Origin: Larkinella sp049445795
GTDB lineage: Bacteria; Bacteroidota; Bacteroidia; Cytophagales; Spirosomataceae
NCBI RefSeq assembly: GCF_049445795.1
Contig: NZ_JBMSDT010000018.1
Coordinates: forward strand, 80,543 to 144,542
DNA length: 64,000 nucleotides
Reading direction: 5' to 3'
Shown here: one piece after another, positions 16,925 to 25,881 of the stretch
Layout: each line of letters opens with the position of its first letter
Position numbering within the stretch: the stretch's first letter is position 1
Notes under the pieces: model-generated
What the model was told of the DNA's origin: nothing
The model's input: only the letters and a program-made list of their open reading frames with translations
Databases searched by the model: none
Position numbers and translations under genes: made by a program

Positions 16925-17007
16925 TTTTTTGCAAACATAACTTTTGTGGCTGAAAGTTTGTTTCTTTGTAAGAAAATTTTCACACAAAGGGTAAATTGGA
17001 TTGATCA

Positions 17008-17712
17008 ATGGAATACACGGTTCTGGTACGGATGAACGCCAAGCTCTTCCTGCGCGACCCCGAAAGTTCGGAACTGGGTCGGCGGATTGTTCGGCAGAGC
17101 ATTCGCCTGATTGCTGACATCGGATTTGAAGAGATGACGTTTCGTAAACTGGCCGACCGCATCGGCACGACGGAAGCCAGTATTTACCGGTATTTTGAAA
17201 ACAAGCACCGGCTGCTGGTCTACCTGGTGGCCTGGTACTGGCAGTGGCTGGAATACCAGGTTCTGTTTCAGACCAACAACCTGACCGATGCGCGCGAAAA
17301 GCTGGAGCGCGTGCTGCGGCTGCTGTTGCTGAAGGATTTCAGTCTGGCGGCTGCTTCGTCCGACGACATTGATATCATGGCGTTGCACAGCATCGTGATC
17401 CAGGAGTCGAGCAAAGCATATCTGACCCACCACGTCACGCAGGATAATAAAGAGCAGCTTTTCAAACCGTACAAAGATCTTTGCAGCCGCATTGCGGGCA
17501 TTATTCACGAATACCGCCCTCACTACCCCTACGCCCGGTCACGGGCTAGCTCGTTGATCGAAACGGCTCATTATCAGGCATTTTTTATGCAGTATTTGCC
17601 TTCGCTGACCGACTTCGGAGCCGATCCCAACCATCCGGCCGGGAACGATGACCGCCTGCTGAGTTTTCTGCGGCATTTGCTATTTTCGTCTCTGGAGACC
17701 AAAAACGTTTAA
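17008..17712 (+). CDS. TetR/AcrR family transcriptional regulator
   Basis: A 234-residue regulator. The N-terminal DNA-binding domain contains RQSIRLIADIGFEEMTFRKL followed by ADRIGTTEASIYRYFENKHR, the helix-turn-helix and YF motif of TetR proteins. The C-terminal ligand domain is family-specific. An N-terminal extension of about 20 residues precedes the domain; a second ATG at residue 9 is possible. It is divergent from the ABC/HlyD/TolC export operon and probably controls it through the palindrome at 16910-16924. The inducing ligand is unknown. Confidence 0.88.
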   Translation: MEYTVLVRMNAKLFLRDPESSELGRRIVRQSIRLIADIGFEEMTFRKLADRIGTTEASIYRYFENKHRLLVYLVAWYWQWLEYQVLFQTNNLTDAREKLERVLRLLLLKDFSLAAASSDDIDIMALHSIVIQESSKAYLTHHVTQDNKEQLFKPYKDLCSRIAGIIHEYRPHYPYARSRASSLIETAHYQAFFMQYLPSLTDFGADPNHPAGNDDRLLSFLRHLLFSSLETKNV

Positions 17713-17835
17713 AAACACAAAACCCGACGCTACTGGCCGGGCTGTAGATTAATTCTGTCCTACCCAATGGGTATGGTTTATTTTGAACAATAATCAGGCC
17801 AGAAATGGCGGGCGGGTAACCTTATAATCACTTTT

Positions 17836-20094
17836 TTACCAGAGCCAGGTCCAGCTTACCCGGGCGAAAAAAGGTGTTCCCGGCGTAAAGTGAATCTCGT
17901 CGACGGGGGCGGTTTCGGTACGCAGGCGGCTTTCAGTGGCAAATTGCGTTTCTTTCCAACGGGTATTTAACAAGTTTTGTACCGAAAGGCCAATTTGGTA
18001 ACGGGGTCGGCTGTAGTTCACCTGCAGATCGGTAACAAAATACGACTGCGCGACAATCGAGTTGTCTTCGTTGGCGGGCCGGGTGCCCATGTACCGGTAG
18101 CGCAGCGAACCGCTCCACCGCCCGGTGTTCTGGAGGGTCAAACCGCCCACGGACGTAAAGGTTGGTGCCAGTGGCAGATACGCCTGACCGGCTTCGGCTC
18201 CGATGGCGCGTGGCTTGGCCGTATTCAGATCCAGGTCGGCGAACAGATACCTGGTCAACTGGTACCGGACGGACAGATCGAGCCCGTACCGGCGCGTCTT
18301 TCCGCTCGGTTCGACTACGCCTTCGTCGCCCACGTACACAAATTCCTGTTGTAACCACAGATACCAGGCTGCAGCATTGATGAGCAGTTTAGGAAACGGC
18401 TTGAAAACCGCGCCCAGATCCGAACCGTAAGCCGGAGGCAGAATTTCACGGCCGTCCTGTGGCACCACCACCCGCGTGTCGTTGGAGTGAAAACTCTTAC
18501 CGGTATTCAGATACAGTTGAAACCGGGGGTTGACCGTGTAATATAAATTCAGTTTGGGCGAAACGATGGCGGCATCGGCCCGGTTGGTTACGGCGGGTTG
18601 TATCAACCGGTCTTCGTACTGATTCCGGAAATAATCGAACCGGAGTCCGGCGTTCAGCGAAAACCGGTCGGAGAAATCAACTCGTTCATCGAGGTAGACG
18701 CTGGTATTCAGCTCGTTGATGTTGCCGAATTGCCGCCGTTCCAACGTTTCGACCCGGTTTTGGGTGTGCGAAAGCTCCGACCCCCGGGTGAAATCCTGGC
18801 GGTATTGCAGCCCCGCCATGGTTGTGAAACGGATGCTACCGGCGTAATCGGTCCGGGAAATGCTGCCATTGTAGCCCAACAGATTCCGCTTTTCTTTCTG
18901 GCGAATCTGATCGCCGTTGAGTGAATCGTTCAGGAAAAACGTGAAGTTGGAATACAGTTCGAAGTTGTAATTACTGTAAAAGAGCTGATTTTTAAGGGTA
19001 TAGTTGCCGGGCGTCACCGTCACCAGTTCCGCGTTGAAATTCGTTCGGCTGGTTTCGCCCCCTTCCGTCGGGTCGATGGAGCCGAAAAAACCGATCAGGC
19101 CCGAAGCCACCGCCCGGTCGGGAATCTGGCCCGAATGGTTCCATTGGCTCCAGAACGTCGAGCCGGTCAGGGTCAGGTGGGTGTTCGGCGACAGGTGCCC
19201 GTGGTACTTGCCCAGCACATTAAATCGCTTGAATTTCTGCGGGTTGTCGAAATATGAATCCGAATATGAATACTCCGAGGCCAGGTAGGCCGACTGATTT
19301 TTATGCCTTCCTTTTTGACCCAGCAAATCCAGTCCGGCGACAGCCCGGAAGGTGCCGTACTGCCCGCCTTCGAGTTTGACGAAGCTTTTATCGAGGGCCG
19401 TACGCGTCCGGAAATTAGCCCAACCGGCCGTCGTAAAGTTGCCTTTGTCGGTGCTATAAGGCCCTTTTTGGAAATCGACAGCTTCGACCAGTTCCGGAAT
19501 GACGAAGTGAAGATCGGCGTAGCCCTGGCCGTGGGCGTGCGACACCATGTTCACCGGCATGCCGTCGACCGTCAGCCGGATGTCGGTGCCGTGGTCGATG
19601 TCGAAACCGCGCAGGAAAATCTGTTCGGCCTTACCCCCGCCCGCGTGTTGTCCGATAAACAGCCCCGGTACCATCCGCAGAATCTCCTGTGAGTTGGTAA
19701 TGGGGCGCATCCGAATGTCCAGGCGGCTAATCAATTGGTCCTCGTGGGCAGCAAGGGTCGAAACGACCACTTCACTCAACTCAATCGACGATTTGCTGAG
19801 CGGAGTGTTGACCACCACGGCCTGATCGTCCTGCACCGTCACCGTTATCACGGCGGTTTTGAAACCGAGGTGCGAAATCTCGATTTTGTAGGGAGCGGCC
19901 ACCAGCCCTACAAAGCGGTATTGCCCTAGCTCATTCGTAACGGTTCCTTTGCCCAAGCCGGTTAGCTGCACCGAGACGCCCCTTAGTGGCTGGTTGGTGG
20001 TTTGGTCGACGACAGTGCCGGTGATGCTGCCCAGGTGGGCGAAGGCTGGCAGGCTAAGTAAGAAAAGTAACAGCGCGTATATTGCTCGTTTCAT
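17836..20094 (-). CDS. TonB-dependent receptor with carboxypeptidase-like N-terminal domain
   Basis: A 752-residue outer-membrane receptor, starting at the ATG at 20094 (MKRAIYALLLFLLSLPAFAH, a clear signal peptide). The frame is open up to 20157, but that extension is not signal-like. A CarboxypepD_reg-like domain (GSITGTVVDQTTNQPLRGVS) covers about residues 22-100. The plug begins near SEVVVSTLAAHEDQLISRLD and includes GKAEQIFLRGFDIDHGTDIR and VDGMPVNMVSHAHGQGYADL. The barrel ends in an aromatic residue (RVSWTWLW), as usual for outer-membrane insertion. It is not SusC-like, and no SusD or siderophore gene is next to it. The plug resembles receptors for metals or small ligands, but the substrate cannot be assigned. 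Confidence 0.9.
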   Translation of the reverse strand: MKRAIYALLLFLLSLPAFAHLGSITGTVVDQTTNQPLRGVSVQLTGLGKGTVTNELGQYRFVGLVAAPYKIEISHLGFKTAVITVTVQDDQAVVVNTPLSKSSIELSEVVVSTLAAHEDQLISRLDIRMRPITNSQEILRMVPGLFIGQHAGGGKAEQIFLRGFDIDHGTDIRLTVDGMPVNMVSHAHGQGYADLHFVIPELVEAVDFQKGPYSTDKGNFTTAGWANFRTRTALDKSFVKLEGGQYGTFRAVAGLDLLGQKGRHKNQSAYLASEYSYSDSYFDNPQKFKRFNVLGKYHGHLSPNTHLTLTGSTFWSQWNHSGQIPDRAVASGLIGFFGSIDPTEGGETSRTNFNAELVTVTPGNYTLKNQLFYSNYNFELYSNFTFFLNDSLNGDQIRQKEKRNLLGYNGSISRTDYAGSIRFTTMAGLQYRQDFTRGSELSHTQNRVETLERRQFGNINELNTSVYLDERVDFSDRFSLNAGLRFDYFRNQYEDRLIQPAVTNRADAAIVSPKLNLYYTVNPRFQLYLNTGKSFHSNDTRVVVPQDGREILPPAYGSDLGAVFKPFPKLLINAAAWYLWLQQEFVYVGDEGVVEPSGKTRRYGLDLSVRYQLTRYLFADLDLNTAKPRAIGAEAGQAYLPLAPTFTSVGGLTLQNTGRWSGSLRYRYMGTRPANEDNSIVAQSYFVTDLQVNYSRPRYQIGLSVQNLLNTRWKETQFATESRLRTETAPVDEIHFTPGTPFFARVSWTWLW

Positions 20095-20235
20095 GGTCAT
20101 GAAGTTGTATCGCGGCAAAGTTATAAAATGAAGCAGGGCTTTTTTGCCCGGGATCACCAGTTGTCGAAAATAGTAAACCCATTTGGGGATGGGTCAACCG
20201 GCGAAGCGTGGTTCCGTTCCGATGGTTGCGGCCGA

Positions 20236-22293
20236 TCAGTTGGATTGAAAACCGGCATAAATCGCTTCCTGAGATCGAACCGGCTGCTCCTGGTTCAAAA
20301 CCGGGAGCATGGCGAGATGTTGGTCGATGAAGCGGGCCTGGGTGTTATCGGCCAGTTGGCAATCGATCAAGTTCCGGATTTCGGCTTGGAACTGTGCGTT
20401 ATAGACCGGGAAACAAACTTCGATGCGCCGGTAGAGGTTGCGGTTCATCCAGTCGGCGGAGCCCAGGTAGGTTTCGGGCTGGCCGTTGTTGTGGAAAATA
20501 AACACCCGACCGTGCTCCAGATACCGGTCGACGATGCGCCGAACGGTGATTGTCTCGCTCAAACCGGCTACACCCGGCACCAGCGTGCAGATGGCCCGAA
20601 CGATTAGCTCGATCCGGACCCCGGCCTGGCTGGCTTCGTACAACTTGTCGATCATCGTTCGTTCCTGCAGGTTGTTGAGTTTAACGGTGATTCGGGCGGC
20701 TCGACCGGCTTTTTGGTGCGCAATTTCACGGTCGATCAAGGCTATAAAACGGTTCATCAGGTTGAAGGGGGCCACCAGCAGGTGCTCGAACGAAAGGGGC
20801 GGGTAGAGGGCCGGTTGCCGACGGCTTTTCAGGTACTCAAACACCATGGCCAGTTCGCTGGTCAACGCCGGGTGGGCCGTCAGCAGGACGTGGTCGGTAT
20901 AAAACCGTGCGGTTGTTTCGTTGAAGTTACCCGTCGACAAAATTCCGTATCGCTGGATCTGGCCGTTTTGCTGTCGTTCCACCAGGGCGGTTTTGGCGTG
21001 GACCTTTAGCGCCGGAATGCTGTACACCAGCCGGACGCCCGCTTCTTTCAGCCGGCTGCCCCACTTTAGGTTATTAGCTTCATCGAAGCGGGCTTTGAGT
21101 TCAACAAAAGCTGTTACTTTTTTTCCGTTTCGGGCCGCGCTGATCAGGGCGTTCACCAGCAGAGATTCGGTTGCCACCCGGTACAGGGTCACGGAAATTT
21201 CCTGCACGTAGGGATCGATGGCGGCTTCGTTGAAAAACCGCAAAACCGCATCATACGACTGGTAAGGCGGGTGCAGGAGGTGGTCCCGGCGGTCGATGCG
21301 GGCAAAAATCGACTCGGTTCCCTGCAAATCGGGGTGCGGAAGCGGGGGCTGGGGCCGGTAATTCAACCGGCCGCTGGTTGGGTCGGGCAGCGAGGCCAGA
21401 TCACTCAGCGTGTGATACCGACCTCCGGCAATCAGTTCGTGCCGGGTGAGCGCGAAATAGCGGGCCAGATGATCGAGCAACTCGGGCGGCATCGCAGCAT
21501 CGTATAAAAACCGGGTCGGCAAGCCGGACTTCCGTTGCTCGAGCATCCGGGCAATCTTCTCATCGATATCGCCCGAAAACTCATCGGCAATACTAATGTC
21601 GGCGTTTCGATTGATTTTGATGCTGTAACAGCCCGCAATCGTGTAACCCGGAAAAACCGTCGGCAGGTGCTGGCGGATCACATCATCCAGAAAGACAATC
21701 ACCTGCTGATCGCCGGTCGGAGGCAACCGGAAAAAACGGGGGAGCGCCGTGCGGGGAATGTTGAGCAACGCATACCGGAACGGATTCGGAGATCCAGACT
21801 CGACCAGGGAGACTGTAAAATACAGGGCATTATCCGGTATCGGCAGCGGATTTGTGGCTGTCTGATCGAGCCAAACCGGTTGCAGAAACCCCAGCACCCG
21901 CGCGAAGAAATAGTCGGTGATCGCCGGTTCGCAGTCGACCGGAATGGGTTCCCGGTACAACAGGTGAATGCCCTGCCTGCGCAGTTCCGGTAGAATTTGA
22001 CCGCTCAGTAGCTGGCCAAACGCTTCCTGATCCTGAAGCACCTGGTGCTGTACGGTGGGCAGCACCAGCGTATCGACTCCATCGTTCTCGGCGGTTCCGA
22101 GCGACCCCAGCGCCAGCAGGGCGGGCATCCGGACGCGGGAAAACTCGTCCAGATTGGACGAAAAGATGGCCAGAAACCGAATCCGTTCGTAAAGGGGCGT
22201 ATCCGGGTTAGCCGCTTCCAGCAACACCCGCCGGTTAAAACTGAGCCAGCTTAAATCCCGGTTGAAATAGGTGGGCAGGGTTTCGGGTGTCAT
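20236..22293 (-). CDS. ppk1: polyphosphate kinase 1
   Basis: A 685-residue cytoplasmic or membrane-associated enzyme that reversibly adds the terminal phosphate of ATP to polyphosphate. The N-terminal domain begins with YFNRDLSWLSFNRRVLLEAA and FLAIFSSNLDEFSRVRMPAL, which are diagnostic for PPK1. The catalytic core includes DPYVQEISVTLYRVATESLL and VYSIPALKVHAKTALVERQQ, with the histidine of HAKTAL expected to be the phosphorylated residue. Near the C-terminus are YLEHGRVFIFHNNG and YLGSADWMNRNLYRRIEVCF. The length is normal. The next genes upstream in its direction encode a large GAF protein, a pairing I recall from other Bacteroidota, so the two may share regulation. Confidence 0.95.
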   Translation of the reverse strand: MTPETLPTYFNRDLSWLSFNRRVLLEAANPDTPLYERIRFLAIFSSNLDEFSRVRMPALLALGSLGTAENDGVDTLVLPTVQHQVLQDQEAFGQLLSGQILPELRRQGIHLLYREPIPVDCEPAITDYFFARVLGFLQPVWLDQTATNPLPIPDNALYFTVSLVESGSPNPFRYALLNIPRTALPRFFRLPPTGDQQVIVFLDDVIRQHLPTVFPGYTIAGCYSIKINRNADISIADEFSGDIDEKIARMLEQRKSGLPTRFLYDAAMPPELLDHLARYFALTRHELIAGGRYHTLSDLASLPDPTSGRLNYRPQPPLPHPDLQGTESIFARIDRRDHLLHPPYQSYDAVLRFFNEAAIDPYVQEISVTLYRVATESLLVNALISAARNGKKVTAFVELKARFDEANNLKWGSRLKEAGVRLVYSIPALKVHAKTALVERQQNGQIQRYGILSTGNFNETTARFYTDHVLLTAHPALTSELAMVFEYLKSRRQPALYPPLSFEHLLVAPFNLMNRFIALIDREIAHQKAGRAARITVKLNNLQERTMIDKLYEASQAGVRIELIVRAICTLVPGVAGLSETITVRRIVDRYLEHGRVFIFHNNGQPETYLGSADWMNRNLYRRIEVCFPVYNAQFQAEIRNLIDCQLADNTQARFIDQHLAMLPVLNQEQPVRSQEAIYAGFQSN

Positions 22294-22332
22294 ACAAGGA
22301 CGGTCGGGCCTGGATAGCTTTGGGCTTGTTGT

Positions 22333-23157
22333 TCAGGGGTTTGTATGGATTGAGTCCGAATAATTCAAATGCAGCCGCAGGGCTTTCAGGTACGTGACGC
22401 CCTGCAAGGGCTCCAGATCCAGATACTCGATCTCGGGTTTCACATGGCCTTCTTTCTGTAACTTTGTGATAAAAGGCAGATAATCCGCCACTTCCCGGCT
22501 ATTGGCGTACACCAGCACCAGTGTATCGGGCTGCGTCAGGCGTTCCTGTGTTCCGGCGATGAGTGCCTTGTCGATCCGTTTTTTGAGCACCTCGTACCGA
22601 ATGCTGTAGGAGCCTTCCACGTCGAACCGGTGTTCGTCCTGCCGGAAACTGATGTCGACCGGATGGGCGTGAGCCAGCAGCAACTGCGTGGTTTGCAGCG
22701 GCACCGGCAACGCGGGCAAAAGTTGGCGGGTCAGCCGGGCCATTTCGACCATTGCCTTCAATTGCCACCCGTAAAACCGGCGGAGGTAATCCGGCTCAAA
22801 AGGCTTGTGGGGCGAAATGGACTGTCCGACGTAGATCGTGTATTCGGTGCCATCGGTCCTGTACCGCTCAAAGTAGTGCGGATAAATGGTCTGGAGCCGC
22901 TTTTCTTCCTGTTCGATAAATTCGTTCACCGCCGTATTGACCCATTCCACGCTGCGTTCGTACGCCAGCAGCGACTGATTGAACAAGCCGGTTTCGACAT
23001 CGGTTTTTTGGAAATACCGCTCAATGGGCTGGGTCAGGTGCTCGTAATGCCGCAGCAGGTGCCGGAAGTACGGATTTATTTCGTCGGCCAGAAAAGCCGA
23101 AACCCCTGCCTCGTCTTCCGGGTTGAAACCGTCGGCTTGTTTATTCTGCCAGTAATA
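22333..23157 (-). pseudogene. C-terminal part of GAF-domain protein, separated by an in-frame TAG
   Basis: These 274 codons continue in the same frame as the gene at 23158-24681, directly after its TAG stop. The first residues after the stop are YYWQNKQADGFNPEDEAGVS, then about 250 residues of ordinary, well-behaved protein sequence ending at a TGA at 22333. A TTG at 22986 could restart translation, but most likely this is the tail of one 782-residue protein. There is no frameshift and no decay in the tail. This points to a recent nonsense change, stop readthrough, or a base-call error. Its function is unknown. Confidence 0.75.
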
Positions 23158-24681
23158 CTATTTGGCGACAAACTGATCGGGCAGGGCCAGGTCGTCCGGC
23201 AAATGCGCCTGGCTCAACAAGTCGCGGACGGCCGTCAACTGGGCGGAAAAATCCCGGCAGACGGCTTTGTGCCGTTCGTGCGACGAATTGCGAATGTCTA
23301 CCGCACCGTACAACGGATACACCTGCGGAAACCGGACCTGCGTGGCTTCGCTGTTGAAGGCTTCTTTCTGCCCCAGCCGAACGTATTCCCAGGCGGCTTC
23401 CCGAAACTTCCATTCGACAGCCGGTTGCAGTGTCGTAAACTTCTTCTTAATCACCTGCTCCAGCGTCTGATTAAACTGGTAAAGCTGATACCGCAGCAAT
23501 TCCTGGATAAGCGGAAGAACCTGTTCCAACTTTCGCAGCACGTCCGCATCGAAGGCGTTGGGAAAAGGACTGGCTAACTCCATGATACCGAGCGCTTCAT
23601 TCCCGCTGACAATCGGATACAGCATAAAACTGCGGATGCCTTTCTGGTACAATTTATCCCGTTTATGGTCCGACAAATCGTTTAGATCAGAGTACAACTG
23701 GGGCGCGGGATTGTCGACCAGCATCCGGATTTGTTGCTGAATCTCCGGGTCTTTCAGGCCATCGACGACGGTGCCGGAATTGCGCAGAATCACGCTGCGG
23801 GCGCTCATTTCGGGCTGGTGAACAAAATACCCGTTGACCTGCTGAAATGGCACGATGCTGATCTGGAAGTCGGGCTCACCGCAGAGGTTGCGCAGGGCGG
23901 TTTCAAACTGTTGATAAATCGCGGGTTCGGTATCCGAATGCAAATGCGTAAACACCTCCTTGAGTTGGTGCATTGTTTCGGTTTCCGTAATGTCCTCGAT
24001 GCGGAAGAAGGCAAATCCTTCGCAGGCAAATTCGTCCATCGGCATCGGGTCGGCGGGGAGCGGTCCGGTTCCGTAGCCGAAGTCGATCCAGGCAGGTTGC
24101 AGCGTTGGCAGAACGCCCAGGCTCCGGGGCTCGATGAACGCATTGTTGACATCGATCTGAAAATACCGGGTCAGGCCGTTGATTTCCCGCTGAAAACGAA
24201 ATGACGGAACCTGGTAATTGCCCGGCGTAAAACCGTAGCATTTTTCGAGCATCAGCCGGTACAAAAACCGCAGCTTGTCTTCTACGCAGATTTGCTCCGG
24301 CAGTTCGGTCAGCAGGTCCGGAAACTGGTTGAGCAATTGCTGAAAGGCCGCCGACTGGTGAAAAACCGTAAAGGGCATGGGCAACCCAAAGGCGTAGGGA
24401 ATATCCCGGCTGGTTGAGGTCATGGGCAAAACGGCCAGCGACGCCAACTGGAACAGGTTAGTGAGTCGTTTGGAACCGAGAATATCCTCCAACGGCTCCC
24501 CGGCGGGGTCGGGCAACCGTTCAAACTGGTCGACCAGGTACGTGTAAAGCCCGTACAAGGCGTCATTTGCCAGGCTGGTCTCCTGCTGGTTTTTCAGAAA
24601 GCCAACAAACGGCTGAAAAGACAGCCTGACCGGATGAACCGGAAAGGCCGTGGACGAAGAAACGGTAGACGTTGTCTCCAT
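23158..24681 (-). CDS. GAF-domain protein, N-terminal part ending at in-frame TAG
   Basis: A frame of 507 residues from the ATG at 24681. The N-terminal two-thirds has no motif I recognise. About residues 290-425 look like a GAF sensor fold (DGLKDPEIQQQIRMLVDNPA ... GIRSFMLYPIVSGNEALGIM). It ends at a TAG (bases 23160-23158) after QFVAK, but the frame stays open for another 274 codons, so the intact gene would be about 782 residues (22333-24681). It lies upstream of ppk1 on the same strand, 39 bases separating the end of the extended frame from the ppk1 start. A regulatory or signalling role next to polyphosphate metabolism is only a guess. Confidence 0.8.
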   Translation of the reverse strand: METTSTVSSSTAFPVHPVRLSFQPFVGFLKNQQETSLANDALYGLYTYLVDQFERLPDPAGEPLEDILGSKRLTNLFQLASLAVLPMTSTSRDIPYAFGLPMPFTVFHQSAAFQQLLNQFPDLLTELPEQICVEDKLRFLYRLMLEKCYGFTPGNYQVPSFRFQREINGLTRYFQIDVNNAFIEPRSLGVLPTLQPAWIDFGYGTGPLPADPMPMDEFACEGFAFFRIEDITETETMHQLKEVFTHLHSDTEPAIYQQFETALRNLCGEPDFQISIVPFQQVNGYFVHQPEMSARSVILRNSGTVVDGLKDPEIQQQIRMLVDNPAPQLYSDLNDLSDHKRDKLYQKGIRSFMLYPIVSGNEALGIMELASPFPNAFDADVLRKLEQVLPLIQELLRYQLYQFNQTLEQVIKKKFTTLQPAVEWKFREAAWEYVRLGQKEAFNSEATQVRFPQVYPLYGAVDIRNSSHERHKAVCRDFSAQLTAVRDLLSQAHLPDDLALPDQFVAK

Positions 24682-25031
24682 GATGTTACTTTATTTTCTG
24701 GCAACGACTGAGGCAGCAAACGGTGCGTGTTTCAGCCGGAAGCTCTGTTGTCGATGATAACACGAATTGGGCGAGTCTAGTGCCGATTCGTGTTGAATAA
24801 CAAACAATTATAATTGAAATCCAACGAAAAGACGGAAACTTACTACAGCGCCGGACGAACGAATGTCCCAACCGCTAATTCCGGGTGACGAAAGGTGGCA
24901 AAAGAGAATTATAGGTTGGTTGAGGAGAACCGTGCAAACCGGCTCTCCGCCTGAATTACTCGTGTGGAATGCGTCGGAATCAGCTATTCATCAGTTGGAC
25001 AATTGTCAGGGATGTGCTCATGATGACATTG
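24682..25031. other. gap of 350 bases with no convincing gene
   Basis: This stretch is more AT-rich than its surroundings. It contains a 65-codon open frame on the plus strand (24863-25060: MSQPLIPGDERWQKRIIGWL...) that runs into the 3' end of the opposite gene. Nothing in that frame looks like a known protein. The promoter of the GAF gene should lie near 24690-24780. CACGAATTGGGCGAGT/GTGCCGATTCGTG near 24750-24795 is a weak inverted repeat (CACGAAT/ATTCGTG). Confidence 0.3.
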
Positions 25032-25436
25032 CTAAAACAGCGTTGTGGTTCGGATGGTAGGTTGCCCCGGTAATAAGGTCCGGTACGATTCTTCCAGTTC
25101 GGTCAGAACGGTTTTCAGGTAGGTGATCAGGGCCTGGATGGTCGAGTGCGCGCCCGCCAGGTGCCGGATCAGCTCGGGGTTGGTCGGTTCGGCGCGGAGC
25201 TGGGCTACTTTCCCGGTCAGTTGCAGGATGAGGCCACCCAGAAACAGGCTGCGCTGGTGCATACACCGACGCAGGTAATTGCTCAGGTCGCTGAGGTCGG
25301 TGTACCGTTTGCCGAGCTGACCGAGTTGGTAGTCGTACCGGCGGATGGTTCGGCGGGAAGCCATCACAAAGTCCAGCCACTGGGTGTAATCAAGCAGGAG
25401 CGTTTCGGGGGAAAGGGGGGCAATGGTCGTTTCCAT
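25032..25436 (-). CDS. hypothetical protein, all-helical, 134 residues
   Basis: A 134-residue protein that I do not recognise. It is predicted from composition to be mostly alpha-helical and soluble, with heptad-like leucines in LGGLILQLTGKVAQLRAEPT and ALITYLKTVLTELEESYRTL. It starts at METTIAPLSPETLLLDYTQW. Codon use matches the host. It lies 110 bases downstream of an acyl carrier protein gene on the same strand and may be cotranscribed with it. METT at the N-terminus also starts the GAF protein upstream of ppk1, but the rest is not similar. Confidence 0.6.
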   Translation of the reverse strand: METTIAPLSPETLLLDYTQWLDFVMASRRTIRRYDYQLGQLGKRYTDLSDLSNYLRRCMHQRSLFLGGLILQLTGKVAQLRAEPTNPELIRHLAGAHSTIQALITYLKTVLTELEESYRTLLPGQPTIRTTTLF

Positions 25437-25546
25437 GGAGCAGAACAGGTTCAGAATAGGGATGGTCTGGTTTTAAAACCGGCTCCCGTCAATGGCCTGA
25501 AACGGTATAACGGAAGCCAGTATACGTAGGTGAACAGAGCAATGCG

Positions 25547-25792
25547 TTAATCAAACTGGGTTTCCTGCGCCAGGTATTCTTTCAGTTGCCCGACCGTTTG
25601 CAGTTGCCACCAGTCTTCATCCGAAATGCGAACGCCGAACGTCGTTTCAACCTGAAGCAGTAAATCCGTAATATCCAGTGAGTCCAGACCGAGGTCCCGG
25701 CTAAAGTTGGTGTCGTCCTTCAGAGCGCTTGGGGAAACGCCCATGCTGCTGATAATGTCGTGCAGACGGTGGTCTATTTGTTCTACGATCAT
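25547..25792 (-). CDS. acyl carrier protein
   Basis: An 81-residue carrier protein with the four-helix ACP pattern. The phosphopantetheine attachment motif LGLDSLDITDLLLQVE puts the modified serine at residue 38. Acidic residues follow along helix 2, and helix 3/4 has GVRISDEDWWQLQTVGQLKE. It differs from the housekeeping AcpP (tryptophans at DEDWW, extended C-terminus). No fatty-acid, polyketide or peptide-synthesis gene is adjacent, so it is a stand-alone carrier, perhaps for a specialised acyl transfer. It lies between the RND efflux operon and the unknown 134-residue protein. Confidence 0.9.
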   Translation of the reverse strand: MIVEQIDHRLHDIISSMGVSPSALKDDTNFSRDLGLDSLDITDLLLQVETTFGVRISDEDWWQLQTVGQLKEYLAQETQFD

Positions 25793-25881
25793 GATAAAAA
25801 GTGTTCAGGTGAAATGTGAAAGGGTTACGTCTTTCCCGCCGGAGACTGGCCCCGACCGGGAAAGACGGTGGATACAGCATC

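Noticed and set aside
24863..25060. Plus-strand frame of 65 codons in the gap upstream of the GAF gene
   Set aside because: It overlaps the 3' end of the opposite gene, has no recognisable motif and lies in a probable promoter region.
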